Below, piece after piece: positions 51,660 through 62,315 of a stretch of 64,000 nt of DNA. The translations under genes and the position numbers were made by a program. How positions within the stretch are numbered: the stretch's first letter is position 1; each line of letters begins with the position of its first letter. The stretch comes from Aquarana catesbeiana (Eukaryota; Chordata; Amphibia; Anura; Ranidae): assembly GCF_042186555.1 (NCBI RefSeq), contig NC_133332.1, positions 129,024,375 to 129,088,374 on the forward strand, in the 5' to 3' direction. The notes beneath the pieces were generated by a model, which had not been told where the DNA came from, did no database searches, and saw only the letters and a list, made by a program, of their open reading frames with translations.

Positions 51660-53829
51660 ATGTTGCGTATACATACTCCTCGTAGAGTTCGTGCAGTGCG
51701 GGGGCTTGGTGTTGGGGTCTTGACCTTGACACAAGCCCAGTCCATGAACAGGGTGGGGAGGAGTTCATGGACCAAGAATTGGTTGCTTCAGCGTGACCAG
51801 TTCTGTCATATGCCTTTGCTCCGTGAGATCCATGAGAATAATCCTGATGATTTCAGGAACTTTCTCCAGATGACGGACCCCGCATTTCACCATTTGTTGG
51901 CTTTGCTGACCCCCTAAATTAGCAGGCAGGATACCTGCATGAGGCAAGCCATCACTCCGGAGCAGAGGCTCATCGCCACCCTGCGGTACTTGGCGACGGG
52001 GAGAAGTCTGCAGGACTTGAAGTTCTCAATAGGCATCTCCCCCCAGGCCCTGGGAATCATTATCCCGGAGACCTGTTCTGCCATCATCCAGGTCCTGCAG
52101 AAGGAGTATATTAAGGTAAGATTTTTATCCTTTAATATCACATTTTATTGTATATAATGTTTGATAATATATTGTATTTCTTTCCTCATTCCCTAATTAC
52201 CATGATTGTAATATGCTGTGAATGTCCCCTTTGTCCTCATGCATGCTGGATTTTTATGTAATTATTTTTTTTTGTCCTTCATACATATTTGCCTTCACTT
52301 ACCTCCCCAGCATGCTCTCCTGGCCCTAGATTCACCTCATGTAGTCACTTAACAATGTATTTTATCAGCTCCATAGTAGTGCTTTACCCCAAACATCCCT
52401 AAAATGTTTTAAAATGTGATTGGTGCATAAAATTCAGGCAGAGTGTCAGAGGCTTTTTTTGGGGGTCCCCAAATCATTTTGAACCCTCCCTCCCCCCAAC
52501 TGCTAAGTCAGCTGATACCAATTCTCAATCTATCCTCAATCATCTATCTGCTGACTTTGCCAAACCCATACACACTATACCCATCTCTTCTGTGCTCAGA
52601 TTTATGGATGAATTCCCCAAAGCATGTAGTGCAAGGGCCTGCCTGTATACTTTCAAATGGTACTGTTTAAAGTTTGGGTATCCTATTATTATCTTGATAG
52701 GTAATAGCAGAATGTCCAAATGTGCTAAAATGTGTACAATGTGTATTTATATCTTTGTATTATGACACTTCTTACCTGTCCAGTGGGCTGTCAATAGTGT
52801 AACTAAGGAGGGTCTGTTCAAATTAATACACATTATATAGGCATTCATCTCTCAATGAAGTGGAGAAGGTTACCTGTCCAAGAGTCCGCCCCCCCTATAA
52901 TGTTAGAAATGGCCCATGGGGGGGGGGGAATCTGATAGATGTACCTTCTACTTTGATCTTTAAAAATTCCCATAAATAAATGGTATCTTGATGTTAGCCA
53001 AGAATGTTTGTGTCTAATCTGCTTTCCATGTTTATGTGCAAAAAGACTATTTTTTTTGTTTTACTCCACAGTTTCCTTTCACGCCACAGGAATGACAGAC
53101 TGTGGCCTCCCACTTTGCCCAGCAGTGGGACTTTCCTAACTGCGGAGGGGCAATTGATGGGAAACACGTCCACATCATCCCACCACCCAACTCGGGGTCG
53201 TACTATTATAATTATAAGGGGTTCAATAGTATTGTGATGTTGGCGGTGGTGTCGGCTACTTTTGAATCTCTGTATGTGGACATGGGGAAGAATGGCCGGA
53301 TGTCCGATGGTGGAGTCATCGCCCAGACGGAGTTCTACAGGCGTCTCCAGAATGGCAGCTTGGATTTGCCACCTCCAGAAAACAATGTGGAAGGACTCCC
53401 ATTCGTCTTCGTTGCAGATGAAGCTTTTGCGCTGGAGGACCATCTTATGCAGCCATTCCCAATGAGGACCCTCACCCCGGACCAGAGGGTTTTTAATTAC
53501 CAGCTGGCCAGAGCCAGAAGAGTGGTGGAGAACATGTTTGGAATCATGGCCAGCCGATTCCACCTATTTCTTACACCATACATATGGCGGAGTACAAACT
53601 GAATCACATTATCCTGGCGTGCTGTGTTCTACACAACTTTTTACGGCAACATTCTGCCAACTATGCTAGCTCAGTTGGGCCTGAGGCCGGAATTCAAAAT
53701 GAACCAACCCTGACGGCTCTTGAAAGTGGCCATCCTGGCTTGCCCCCCCTGAGTGCCCGTGATGTCCGGCTAACATACCTTGAATTCTTTGCGGGTAGGG
53801 GGGCTATCAATATGCCAGACAATGTGTAA
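51660..53829 (+). pseudogene. Harbinger transposase (HARBI1-like), two exons, three lesions
   Basis: Exon 1 is 51660-52115 (152 codons, donor GTAAG at 52116), with RSSWTKNWLLQRDQFCHMP and RYLATGRSLQDLKFSIG. Exon 2 is 53072-53829 after acceptor CAG, with WDFPNCGGAIDGKHVHI (catalytic DG), VADEAFALEDHL and LARARRVVENMFG (catalytic E region). Compared with H3, exon 1 has a TAA at 51915-51917, exon 2 has a TGA at 53093-53095, and one base is missing near 53578, which moves the last 80 codons (KLNHIILACCVLHNFL... to FFAGRGAINMPDNV) into another frame. The 955-bp intron has no minisatellite. Poly(A) signals follow at about 53839. Confidence 0.9.
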
Positions 53830-53946
53830 AACCTTTTTCAAATAAAAAAAAATAAGCAAATCTTTGGTGACATTTACTGCTTGTGTTTGTTTTAGCTGAC
53901 CCTGACAGAAATGGCGTGATTGTGTAACCTTATACAAAGCACTGTT

Positions 53947-54044
53947 GGGTGTTATTTACTAAAGGCAAAGACACTTTGCACTACAAGTGCACTTGAAACT
54001 GCACTTGTAGTGCAAAGTGGATTTGCCCTTAGGAAATAACACCC
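53947..54044. mobile_element. 98-bp palindromic MITE-like element
   Basis: GGGTGTTATTTACTAAAGGC at the left and its complement at the right form an almost perfect hairpin around GCACTTGAAACTGCACTTG. The sequence style is common in amphibian noncoding DNA. A flanking duplication is not clear. Confidence 0.65.
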
Positions 54045-54435
54045 ATTGTCACAGAAAACAGCAATTAGAGCACCACAAAAGTGTTGTAGCGTTGAGACAA
54101 TAATCCACACATTCTTGATTAACAATCTTTTTAATACCTGCACAATCACATGTACATTTAGAAAAGGTTTTTTAAAACAAACCAACATGTTTGTTGTATA
54201 ACAATTTTTGGGGTCACATTAGAAAAAGTAGAAATGTCCATTTAAGATAAAACAGGCACGTTTAAAACCAACAAGAAAGACACAAATCTTGAACTTACAA
54301 AGTTCACATTTGGTAGAACTTGAAGGCAATATCAGACATGAGTATTTAGAGACTATGTTTGATATTGCATTCAGATGGGGTGAAGTCACTCCCGGAAAAG
54401 CCAAATTTTGAAGATGCACACAAATAGCCGAATGT

Positions 54436-54581
54436 CAACATGTGCTACCTGCCATCACGGGGGATCAAGGGACATGTTTTGTGGGTGCAACCCCTTCCTC
54501 ACAGCTACTTTATTATTGAGGAAGGGGTTGCACCCCCAAAACGCGTCCATTGATCTCCCATGATGGCAGATAGCACATGTT
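54436..54581. repeat. Conserved Harbinger hairpin (H2 copy)
   Basis: Arms of about 65 bp, with ACCCCTTCCTC and GAGGAAGGGGT innermost, surround a short loop. It lies between the ends of the convergent transposase and Myb genes, as in H1. Confidence 0.8.
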
Positions 54582-54686
54582 GACACACGGTGTGCCTCTT
54601 CAAAATTTGGCTTTTCTACAATTTGACAAAAAATGTTAAAACATTGTAGCACACCAAAAAATAAAGGGATTTGGAGGGGTTTTAAA

Positions 54687-55985
54687 CTCTCCCCAAAACA
54701 TCAATGATGTTCTTATTTTTTTGAATAACATCATTGATGTTTTTCTTGATGTTTTCCAAGTCCCTATTACACCCCATGATCTCCCCGATCAGGATCTGTG
54801 CAGTTTCCGAGGTGAAAGGATCTGGATTCACAACATCACGATCACCTAAAGAGATAGAAACAAAAAAAAACATGTATTATAAATATGCCGGCATCCATCT
54901 CTTACCTGAGCCTGTGGTCGCAGACACTCACCTGTTGTGGTGCCAATTTCCACCACGTCTTCCTCCTCCTGCTCTGTTTGTCATAGGTGGATTTCCCCTT
55001 CTACTAGAGGTGGGGGGTCTCTGGTCTCCACGGATGAGGGGTGTCCGCCGGGATACTCCCCTATGTAAAAAAAATGGTATACTTAGCACACAGATATTTG
55101 ATGGCAGAACTATAAATATGAAACATTGTTTGGAAGTGGGGTACAATTGTCTATTTTGGCAGAGTTCCAAGATGTAGAATTTTTAGTGTCCTTTGTCAAG
55201 CTTCAATACTTTACATGTTTTGTACAAGCTTCACAGATGGAGACACCCCTATAGTATACACTGGAGCACCTGTGTGGGACCCCTAATAAAAAGGGTGTTC
55301 TTGTGTCCCACACTAGTGCTCCAGCGTCCAGATGTGTAAACAGCTGCTGAGTGTCCTCTACTTACACAGAATCTAGTTTGCATTTCATTCTAGTAACAAA
55401 CACATCTACACAACCAAATTAGTTTCAGACAAGTAGGCCCTAAAAAATGTGGGCAAATGCATATGGCCAAAACAATGGTGTTTTCTAGGCCGCACGAAAA
55501 ATGTTTGATATGAACGAATAATGTGGCCATGAATATGAAAGCTCACATTTAGAAACAACAGTTAAGAAAAGCACATGGAGCAGCACGAACGTAATAAACA
55601 TAAAAAGAATCATAACACAGCACAACTACTTACTTTTTTGCAGCACTCTCCGGATCTTTCTGTACTGCTCATGCTCTCTTAATTTGAGGTCCGACCACCG
55701 CTTCCTGAGCTGATCTTTCGATCGTCGTACCCCGAAATTCCGGTGCAGGCTTTTGACCATTTTCGCCATGATCTTGGCCTTTTTGACATTGGAGTTGGGG
55801 TAAGGCCCATACATCCCGTCATAGTCGGCCTTCTTCAGGATGTCCACCATCTCCAACATCTCCCCAAAGGACATATTTGATGCCTTAAATCGTCTCCTTC
55901 TGGATCCAGACGTTTCAGGCTCCGGGCTTTCCTCCCCCTACTCCTCGTTGCTATAATTAGCACGCACCTGCTGTGTCTCTGCCAT
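54687..55985 (-). pseudogene. Harbinger Myb/SANT-like partner protein, about three exons, one stop
   Basis: ATG at 55985-55983 starts MAETQQVRANYSNEE, then a TAG at 55940-55938 interrupts. The same frame continues with SRRRRFKASNMSFGEMLEMVDILK, GPYPNSNVKKAKIMAKMVKSL, and VRRSKDQLRKRWSDLKLREHEQY, a Myb-like trihelix (Trp spacing) of the kind that binds Harbinger ends and carries the transposase into the nucleus. A GTAAGT donor follows near 55635. A middle exon at about 54929-55060 encodes EQEEEDVVEIGTTT in its best frame, and the last exon (54846-54687) gives DRDVVNPDPFTSETAQIL and a helical tail. Exon borders are read from GT/AG and are tentative. Confidence 0.75.
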
Positions 55986-56156
55986 GTGCTCTTCTCCCAC
56001 TGCGCCGAATGAAAAGGGGAAAAGGGGCAGGGAATAGACTAGAAAGAACTTCAGGGGCGGGCGGAGTTACACACATGCGCAGTGTGTATAAAGCGTAACA
56101 CGCATGCGTAGTACTTACGATCTGTGAGTGGAGGAAGGAGTATCGGAGGCGCCAAT
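55986..56156. promoter_or_regulatory. Putative bidirectional promoter between Myb and MADF genes
   Basis: About 170 bp separate the divergent starts. The stretch holds GGGGCGGGCGG (GC box) at 56053, ACATGCGCAG at 56074 and ACGCATGCGTAG at 56100 (both NRF1-like), and TATAAAGC near 56089. These motifs suit a compact promoter driving both genes; this is inference from motif content and gene orientation. Confidence 0.5.
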
Positions 56157-57103
56157 CATGAGAACGAAGGTAAGATCTAAACTTGGGCCTATACTGCTTC
56201 TAGATTGAGGCCTATATTGTAACAAGATTAGGAGAGTTTTGCCTGACATTAGGGTTTGTCTCATGTTGTGTTTTGCAGATAAAATGGATGGCTTCAATGA
56301 CCACAACTTCCTCCCCCTGTTCATAGACAAGTACAGGGATCTGCCCTGTCTGTGGCAGGTGAAACATCCACATTACAATAATAAACAAAAGAGGCAGGCA
56401 GCGCTGGAGAAACTGCTGGAGTTAGTGAAGCCGGTGGTCCCCACGGCAACCATCCCCTATTTAAAAACCAAAATTGGTGGCCTGAGGAGCACTTATCTAA
56501 GGCAGCGCAAGAAGGTCACGGATTCCCAGAGATCCGGAGTTGCAGCAGATGACATTTATGTCCCCAGACTGTGGTACTATGAGAGACTGCGATTTCTGTC
56601 AGACCAGACTGGAGTCAGGGAATCCCTCTCCACTCTCCCTTCCACTCTTCCTTCCAACCCAGCTGAGGCTTCCGATGTCCAACCTGGGACTTCCAGCCAG
56701 GAAGAAGTGGAGGAGCCCAGATGGAGTCAGGTATAGCATTGTTCTACAGATTTCTGGACAATAAATAAATTATGTTTACTAAATGTTATTATTGATCACT
56801 AATTGCTGATTTAAGAAAGTGTTTTACATATCAATAGACAGTAATGGCCAAAAATAATTGGGACAAGAATGAAAAATGCTGGGCTCAGAATGATAATCTG
56901 TTATATTTGTTAACATTCAATTTGCAACAATCATGAGCTGAAAATTGTGTGTGATTGATGAAGAAAAAACTAAAACTATGTCCCTTTTTCATACACAGGA
57001 AGACCTCAGCCAGGACGAGGCTGTGGAATGTGCCACACAGGAGGAGGCTGTGGAATGTGGCAGCCAGGAGGAGGCGGGAGTTAGTGGCAGCTAGGAGGAG
57101 GCG
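56157..57103 (+). CDS. MADF-domain protein gene of Harbinger H2, disrupted at its end
   Basis: A short leader exon (56157-56169, then GTAAG) may precede the coding exon after TTTTGCAG at 56279. The protein starts at MDGFNDHNF (56284) and shows a MADF domain over about 90 residues: LFIDKYRDLPCLWQVKHPHY..., LKTKIGGLRSTYLRQRKK, and VPRLWYYERLRFL. A donor (CAG/GTATAG, near 56731) and an acceptor (ACACAG, about 57000) bracket an intron. The last exon carries QEEAVECGS-type acidic repeats until a TAG at about 57091-57093. MADF domains bind DNA and are found in some Harbinger accessory proteins. Confidence 0.7.
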
Positions 57104-57121
57104 GGGCTAAGTGGCAGCCAG

Positions 57122-58043
57122 TCGTAGCCTGACCGAATCGCAGGTTCCTCCCCTCCGCCTTCCATACAAAAGACCCAGGAAGGGGAGTCACATTCAGGAT
57201 TCAGCGCTCAGGCTCATTCAGGAGGCTTCTGCGTCTGTCAGAGAGGTTACCTGGTTGGGCGCTGGTGCGTGCCGGGGCGCGTTGGCGTTCGTGTTCCTGT
57301 GCGTGCTGGGGCGCGTGTCCCTGTGGGCATCGGCGCGCCTGGGCTGACCGGCTGTGGCGTGCGGGGTGGCGTCCGGGCGCTTGTGCGTACGCGCATTCGC
57401 GCTAGCGCGCGTCCGCGTTAGCGCGCGTCCGCCTGTGGTCGCTTCCTTTGTCGTGCCCGGTGGTGTGGACGTGCGTGCTGGTGTCGGGGGCGCGCTCGGG
57501 CGCGTGCACGTGCGCGGCGCGCCTTGGCGAATCGGCGCGCGCACGTGCGTGGCGTTTTGGCGCCAATCAGCCTATTTGAAGCCTGCCTCTGCACTGAACT
57601 GGTGCTGCCTGATCAAACAGCTCTGTGTCTTGTCCCGTGATCATCCCGTGTTCCTGTATCTCCGTAGTGTTTTCCCCGTTGTGACCCGGCTACCTTTGGA
57701 CCTTCCTTGACTGCTGCCTGAACCCGACCCCGGCTTGTCTGACTTCGCTTCTGCCTTCTCCCTTGTACCGTTGCCGCCAGCACGTTGCCGACCTCTGCCT
57801 GTGTGTGACCAAGTCTGATTAACTCCTGCTCAGCATCTGCTCCATCAAGTCTCAAGCTCTACCGGTTGCTTGCCAGACCACTGTGCTCCAGGACTTTACT
57901 TCAGGCTCTCATACCACTCCGCATTCGCGGGCCTCCTGTCTGCTCTACCAGGGGCCCCGAATCGGACACGTAAGGGAGCCTACCCTCTGCCCATGTGGAC
58001 TCATCTGTCTGGTAAGTGTGGAACCTGACAGTATCAGGCAGCC
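57122..58043 (+). repeat. Probable 5' LTR and leader of the Gypsy element
   Basis: The stretch 57240-57560 is dense in CpG with alternating GCGCGC-type text (GGGCGCGTGCACGTGCGCGG is one example). It is followed by C/T-rich leader sequence. The boundary between LTR and leader, probably near the CCTGACA at 58025, and the primer-binding site are uncertain. Confidence 0.55.
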
Positions 58044-61000
58044 ATGACTGAGTCCGGGCAGGGGGCCTCCCCCATGGATGAACTATGCAGGCATCTAGCG
58101 GGCCTTACTCAAGCCGTTAAAAGCCTACAGGAAGGCTACACCAGATTGGAAGGACAGGTTCAGGCCCTCTCAGCCTCTCCTCCTGGGGCAGTTCCTGCCA
58201 ACCCTGCTTCAGCACCCGCTGTAGTGATGCTCCCTCCAGAGCCCAGGGTGCCTACACCCGAAAAATTCTCCGGAGAACGCAGTAAGTTCCGAGCGTTTCG
58301 CAACGCATGCGAGCTCTACTTCGCTTTGCAGCCCCGAACATTCTCCCTGGAAGTTACTAAAGTGGGGTTCGTCATATCCCTGTTGACCGGAGAACCTCAA
58401 ACCTGGGCCCACCGCTTGTTGGAGCAAAAGGCTCAATCTCTTGATTCCCTAGATGCCTTCTTCCTAGCTATGGCTCAGTTGTATGAGGACCCCCAGCTAA
58501 CAGCCACGGCAGAGGCCGCTTTACATGCCCTTCAACAAGGTCGCAGAGCTGCTGAAGACTACGCCGTGGAGTTTAGGCGTTGGAGCTCGGATACGGATTG
58601 GAATGACGCAGCCTTGCGTCACCAATATCGGCTGGGGTTGTCAGATCCTCTAAAGGACGAATTGGCACGAGTGGGAATACCTCAGACACTGGAAGAGTTA
58701 ATTAATCTGTCCATCCAGATCGACCGCCGTCTCAGGGAGAGACGCTCTGAGAGGTCTGTCAGTCACCCACGCCTTACCTGGATGTTGCCCAGGGCCCCTA
58801 GTACCTCAAACCAAGCTCCACTGGTCTCTTCTACCCCTGGCCCGGAGGCCCCGGAGCCCATGCAGTTGGGATTGCTCCGTCCCTCTCTGACTCCTGAGGA
58901 GAAGACACGTAGGCGCACACTCAATCTATGCCTGTACTGCGGGGAGTCTGGTCATTTTGCAAGAGCATGCCCAAACAAAAGACGTAAGTGTCTGCCGTCT
59001 TCTTCATTGTGTGCACCTGTCCTACCTAGTGCTGGTAACCATTTAACTTTCTCCATTGTATTACAGTTACCTGGAAGGAGCATCCCAGTACCGGTCATCA
59101 TTGACTCCGGAGCTTGTAGTGGTTTCATTGACCGGACCTTCGTCGAAACCCATCATATTCCCACTCAGACTAAAGCTCAAGGACTGGCAGTTTTTCTAGC
59201 GGATGGCTCCACCCTCCGCTCCGGACCCGTCACTCAAGAAACGGTTCCTCTGTTGGCCACCATTGGCCCGGAACACCAGGAACTTTTACGCCTAGACGTC
59301 ATTTCCTCTCCTCTCTTCCCAGTCATCCTAGGAATACCTTGGCTACAGGCCCACAATCCCAGTATCAACTGGTCCACAGGCAAGATTCAGTTTTCCTCGG
59401 AATATTGCAGACAACACTGCTTACGGGGGACCCCATTAACTTCCTCCCAATGCCTGCGCATAGACTCTGAAGCCAAGCCCTGCCAAGATCTTCCCGAACC
59501 TTACCGGGATTTCCTGGATGTGTTTAGCAAAAAAGGAGCAGAAACCCTTCCAGTACATAGACCCTATGATTGCCCAATAGAACTCTTACCAGGCACCGAA
59601 GTCCCCTTTGGAAGGATCTTCCCTCTAACTGAGCAGGAGTTGGGCACCCTGAAAACTTATATAGACGAGAACTTAAAGAAAGGGTTCATCCGTCCTTCCA
59701 CGTCTCCAGCTGGGGCAGGTATCTTCTTCGTGGAAAAAAAGGATCACTCCTTACGTCCTTGTATTGACTATCGGGAGCTCAATAAAATTACTATTAAAAA
59801 CAGATACCCGCTACCCCTGGTTCCCGAGCTATTTCAGAGATTGGGATCGGCTACCGTCTTTACCAAGTTAGACCTCCGTGGAGCCTATAACTTGATCCGC
59901 ATAAGAGAAGGAGACGAGTGGAAGACGGCCTTTCGTACTCGATTTGGACATTACGAATATCTTGTCATGCCTTTTGGTCTGTGCAATGCTCCGGCAACGT
60001 TCCAGCATTTCATCAACGATGTCTTCCATGACTTACTGGATTTATATGTCATCGTTTACTTAGACGATATCTTGGTTTTCTCGGCCTCCCTGATGGAACA
60101 TCGTAAGCATGTACAAAATGTACTCTCCCGGCTCAGACAACACGGACTGTACGCTAAACTGGAAAAATGTGAATTCGAGCTCCAATCTATCCAGTTCCTG
60201 GGCTTGATTATTTCCCCCGATGGCATCAAAATGGATCCACAGAAAGTATCCGCTATTCTGGATTGGCCTGCACCGACTGACAAAAAAGGAGTACAACGCT
60301 TTATTGGCTTTGCCAATTTCTATAGAAAATTTATTAAAGGATTTTCTTCAATTATAACTCCCCTCACAGAGCTTACTAAACAAGGATGTCGTTTCCATTG
60401 GACCCCTGCGGCTCAACAGTCCTTTGAAAAACTTAAGGCGCTGTTCACCTCAGCCACTATCCTCAAGCACCCCAACCCTGCCTTGCCTTTCGTCCTAGAG
60501 GTAGATGCGTCTGAGGTTGCAGTCGGAGCTGTACTTTCACAGAGACAGGGTGCCAAAGCACTTCTGTACCCTGTGGGATTCTTTTCACGCAAACTTTCTC
60601 CCTCCGAGAAAAACTACGACGTGGGAGATCGGGAGCTTTTAGCCATCAAAACGGCTCTGGAGGAATGGCGTTACCTTCTGGAAGGCGCAGCACACCCCAT
60701 TTTGATCTACACAGACCATAAGAACTTGGAATATTTAAGGACAGCCAAGAGATTGAGACCTCGGCAGGCCAGATGGGCACTTTTTTTTTCCCGGATGTTT
60801 CTCGATTCTGAAAGAACCGTGTCCCCAGATACCATCCTTCCCTCTGGAAATTTCTTAGTCCTTCAGGAGGATCTAATTTCCCGAATCAGACGCGCCTCTA
60901 TGGGGATGTCTCCACCTGTTGAGTCCTGTACCAAGGATGGACTATTCTGGTTCAAGAATAAGATTGTGGTCCCTGAGGAGTTAAAGGTACAGGTGTTAAG

Positions 61001-61093
61001 TTTATGTCATGACCACAAACTGGCTGGCCACTTCGGCACTCGGAAAACAATCGATCTCGTCCAACGCACCTTTTGGTGGCCGTGTCTTACTAA
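58044..61093 (+). CDS. Gypsy gag-protease-reverse transcriptase-RNase H (3' interrupted)
   Basis: The frame is open for about 1017 codons without a lesion. Gag occupies residues 1-310 with a CCHC knuckle CLYCGESGHFARAC at about 295-308. Protease DSG (IIDSGACSGF) lies at about 353, reverse transcriptase from about 530 with TKLDLRGAYNLI, VMPFGLCNAPATF and catalytic YLDDILVFS at about 671. RNase H starts near LEVDASEVAVGAVL (818) with a TDHKNLEYL motif, and the integrase HHCC finger begins at HDHKLAGHFGTRKT (about 990). The knuckle and single-frame layout resemble sushi-ichi-type chromoviruses. After 61093 the reading frame continues into Harbinger DNA for about 52 unrelated codons. Confidence 0.95.
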
Positions 61094-61591
61094 TGCCGCG
61101 TACACACGGTCGGACTTTTCGTCTACAAAAGTCCGACAGCCTGTCCGACAGACTTCCGACGTACCTTCGGCGGACTTGCGGCAGACTTTGTTACGAACGG
61201 ACTTGCGCACACACGACCACACAAAAGTACGACAGCCTAGTACGCGGTGACGTACACCAAGTCCGACGAGACTATAAAACGGAAGTTCAATAGCCCGTAC
61301 GACACCCTTTGGGCTCCTTCTGCTAATCTCGTGTTTATCTCGTGTTAGTAGAAGTTTGGTGAGAGACGATTTGCGCTTGTGAGACTCGTATTTTTCAGTT
61401 CGTTTTAACTGTTGTTCAGTCTGTGCTTGTGAGGTTTGTATCTGCTTTTCAGTGCGTTTGGTCAGTTGGCATTGAGAAATCTTTGTTTTATTGGCCGCTC
61501 GTTCCTGATTTTCAGGTCGTTCTTCACAGGCCTTGCTGTTCTTCAGTGCGTTCTGTTTAGTGCGTTCTGACCAGCCGACCGTTTTGAAGCC

Positions 61592-62047
61592 ATGTTACCT
61601 GTACGTACTCGTCGTAGAGCTCGTGCATTGTATGTGCTTGGTGCTGTAGTTTATTCTTCAGCCCAAGACCAGTCCATGAACAGGGCGAGGAGGAGTTCAT
61701 GGACCAAGAATTGGTTGCTTCAGCGTGACCAGTTCTGTCACATGCCTTTGCTCCGTGAGATCCGTGAGAATAATCCTGAGGATTTCAGGAACTTTCTCCG
61801 GATGACGGACCCCGTTTTTGACCGTTTGTTGGCTTTGCTGACCCCCTATATCAGCAGGCAGGATACCTGCATGAGGCAAGCCATCACTCCGGAGCAGAGG
61901 CTGGTCGCTACCTTGCGGTATTTGGCCACAGGGAGAAGCCTGCAGGACCTTAAGTTCTCGACAGGCATCTCCCCCCAGGCTCTGGGGATCATTATCCCAG
62001 AGACCTGTTCTGCCATCATACAGGTCCTGCAGAAGGACTATATTAAG
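61592..62047 (+). CDS. H3 Harbinger transposase, exon 1
   Basis: ATG at 61592 opens 152 codons ending at AAG before donor GTAAG. It has a basic N-terminus, RRSSWTKNWLLQRDQFCHMP, then a helical HTH-like segment RYLATGRSLQDLKFSTGIS. It has no stop, and it has the same length and phase as exon 1 of H2. The splice joins in phase 0 to FPSTPQEW in exon 2. Confidence 0.9.
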
Positions 62048-62315
62048 GTAAGATATTTTTCTTTTATTAGCATCACATGTTCTTTTATGTAATCTTTGAT
62101 AATATAATGTATTTCTTGCTTCAAACACTACTTACCATCATTGCAATATAGTGTGAATGTCCCCTTTTTATCCTCACACATGCTGGATTTTTTTCCTGTT
62201 ATTTTTTGTCATGCATGTATATTTTCCTTCAATAACCTTCCCAGCATGAAGTGATGGGAACATATCCACCTAGTCTACTCATTTGGAATGTATTTTGTTT
62301 GAGTGTATTTAGTTT

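Larger units (their letters stand above)
51182..57121 (+). mobile_element. PIF/Harbinger element H2, three genes, right end displaced
   Basis: The left end starts TGCCCCGTACACACGG right after TTA (51179-51181), fitting Harbinger's 3-bp TWA duplication. Genes are transposase (+, two exons), a Myb-like gene (-, convergent to it) and a MADF gene (+, divergent from the Myb gene). At 57121 the sequence breaks into a Ty3/Gypsy LTR, so the right inverted end is not in the window. The transposase carries two stops and a frame shift, so this copy is not autonomous. Confidence 0.8.
57122..61093 (+). mobile_element. Ty3/Gypsy retrotransposon inserted in H2, cut by H3
   Basis: A long GC-rich LTR/leader region is followed by one uninterrupted gag-pol frame. 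The element breaks at 61093 within the integrase zinc-finger region, where Harbinger H3 begins. The left border is set where the MADF repeat text stops (57121); exact LTR ends were not resolved because the second LTR is outside the window. Confidence 0.85.

Noticed and set aside
57111..57710. GC-rich frames rich in Arg, Ala and Thr on both strands
   Set aside because: CpG-dense DNA has few stop codons, and the region is better explained as Gypsy LTR and leader.
61094..61250. C-terminal ~52 codons of the long Gypsy frame
   Set aside because: They are Harbinger H3 terminal sequence read in frame after the insertion and not integrase.
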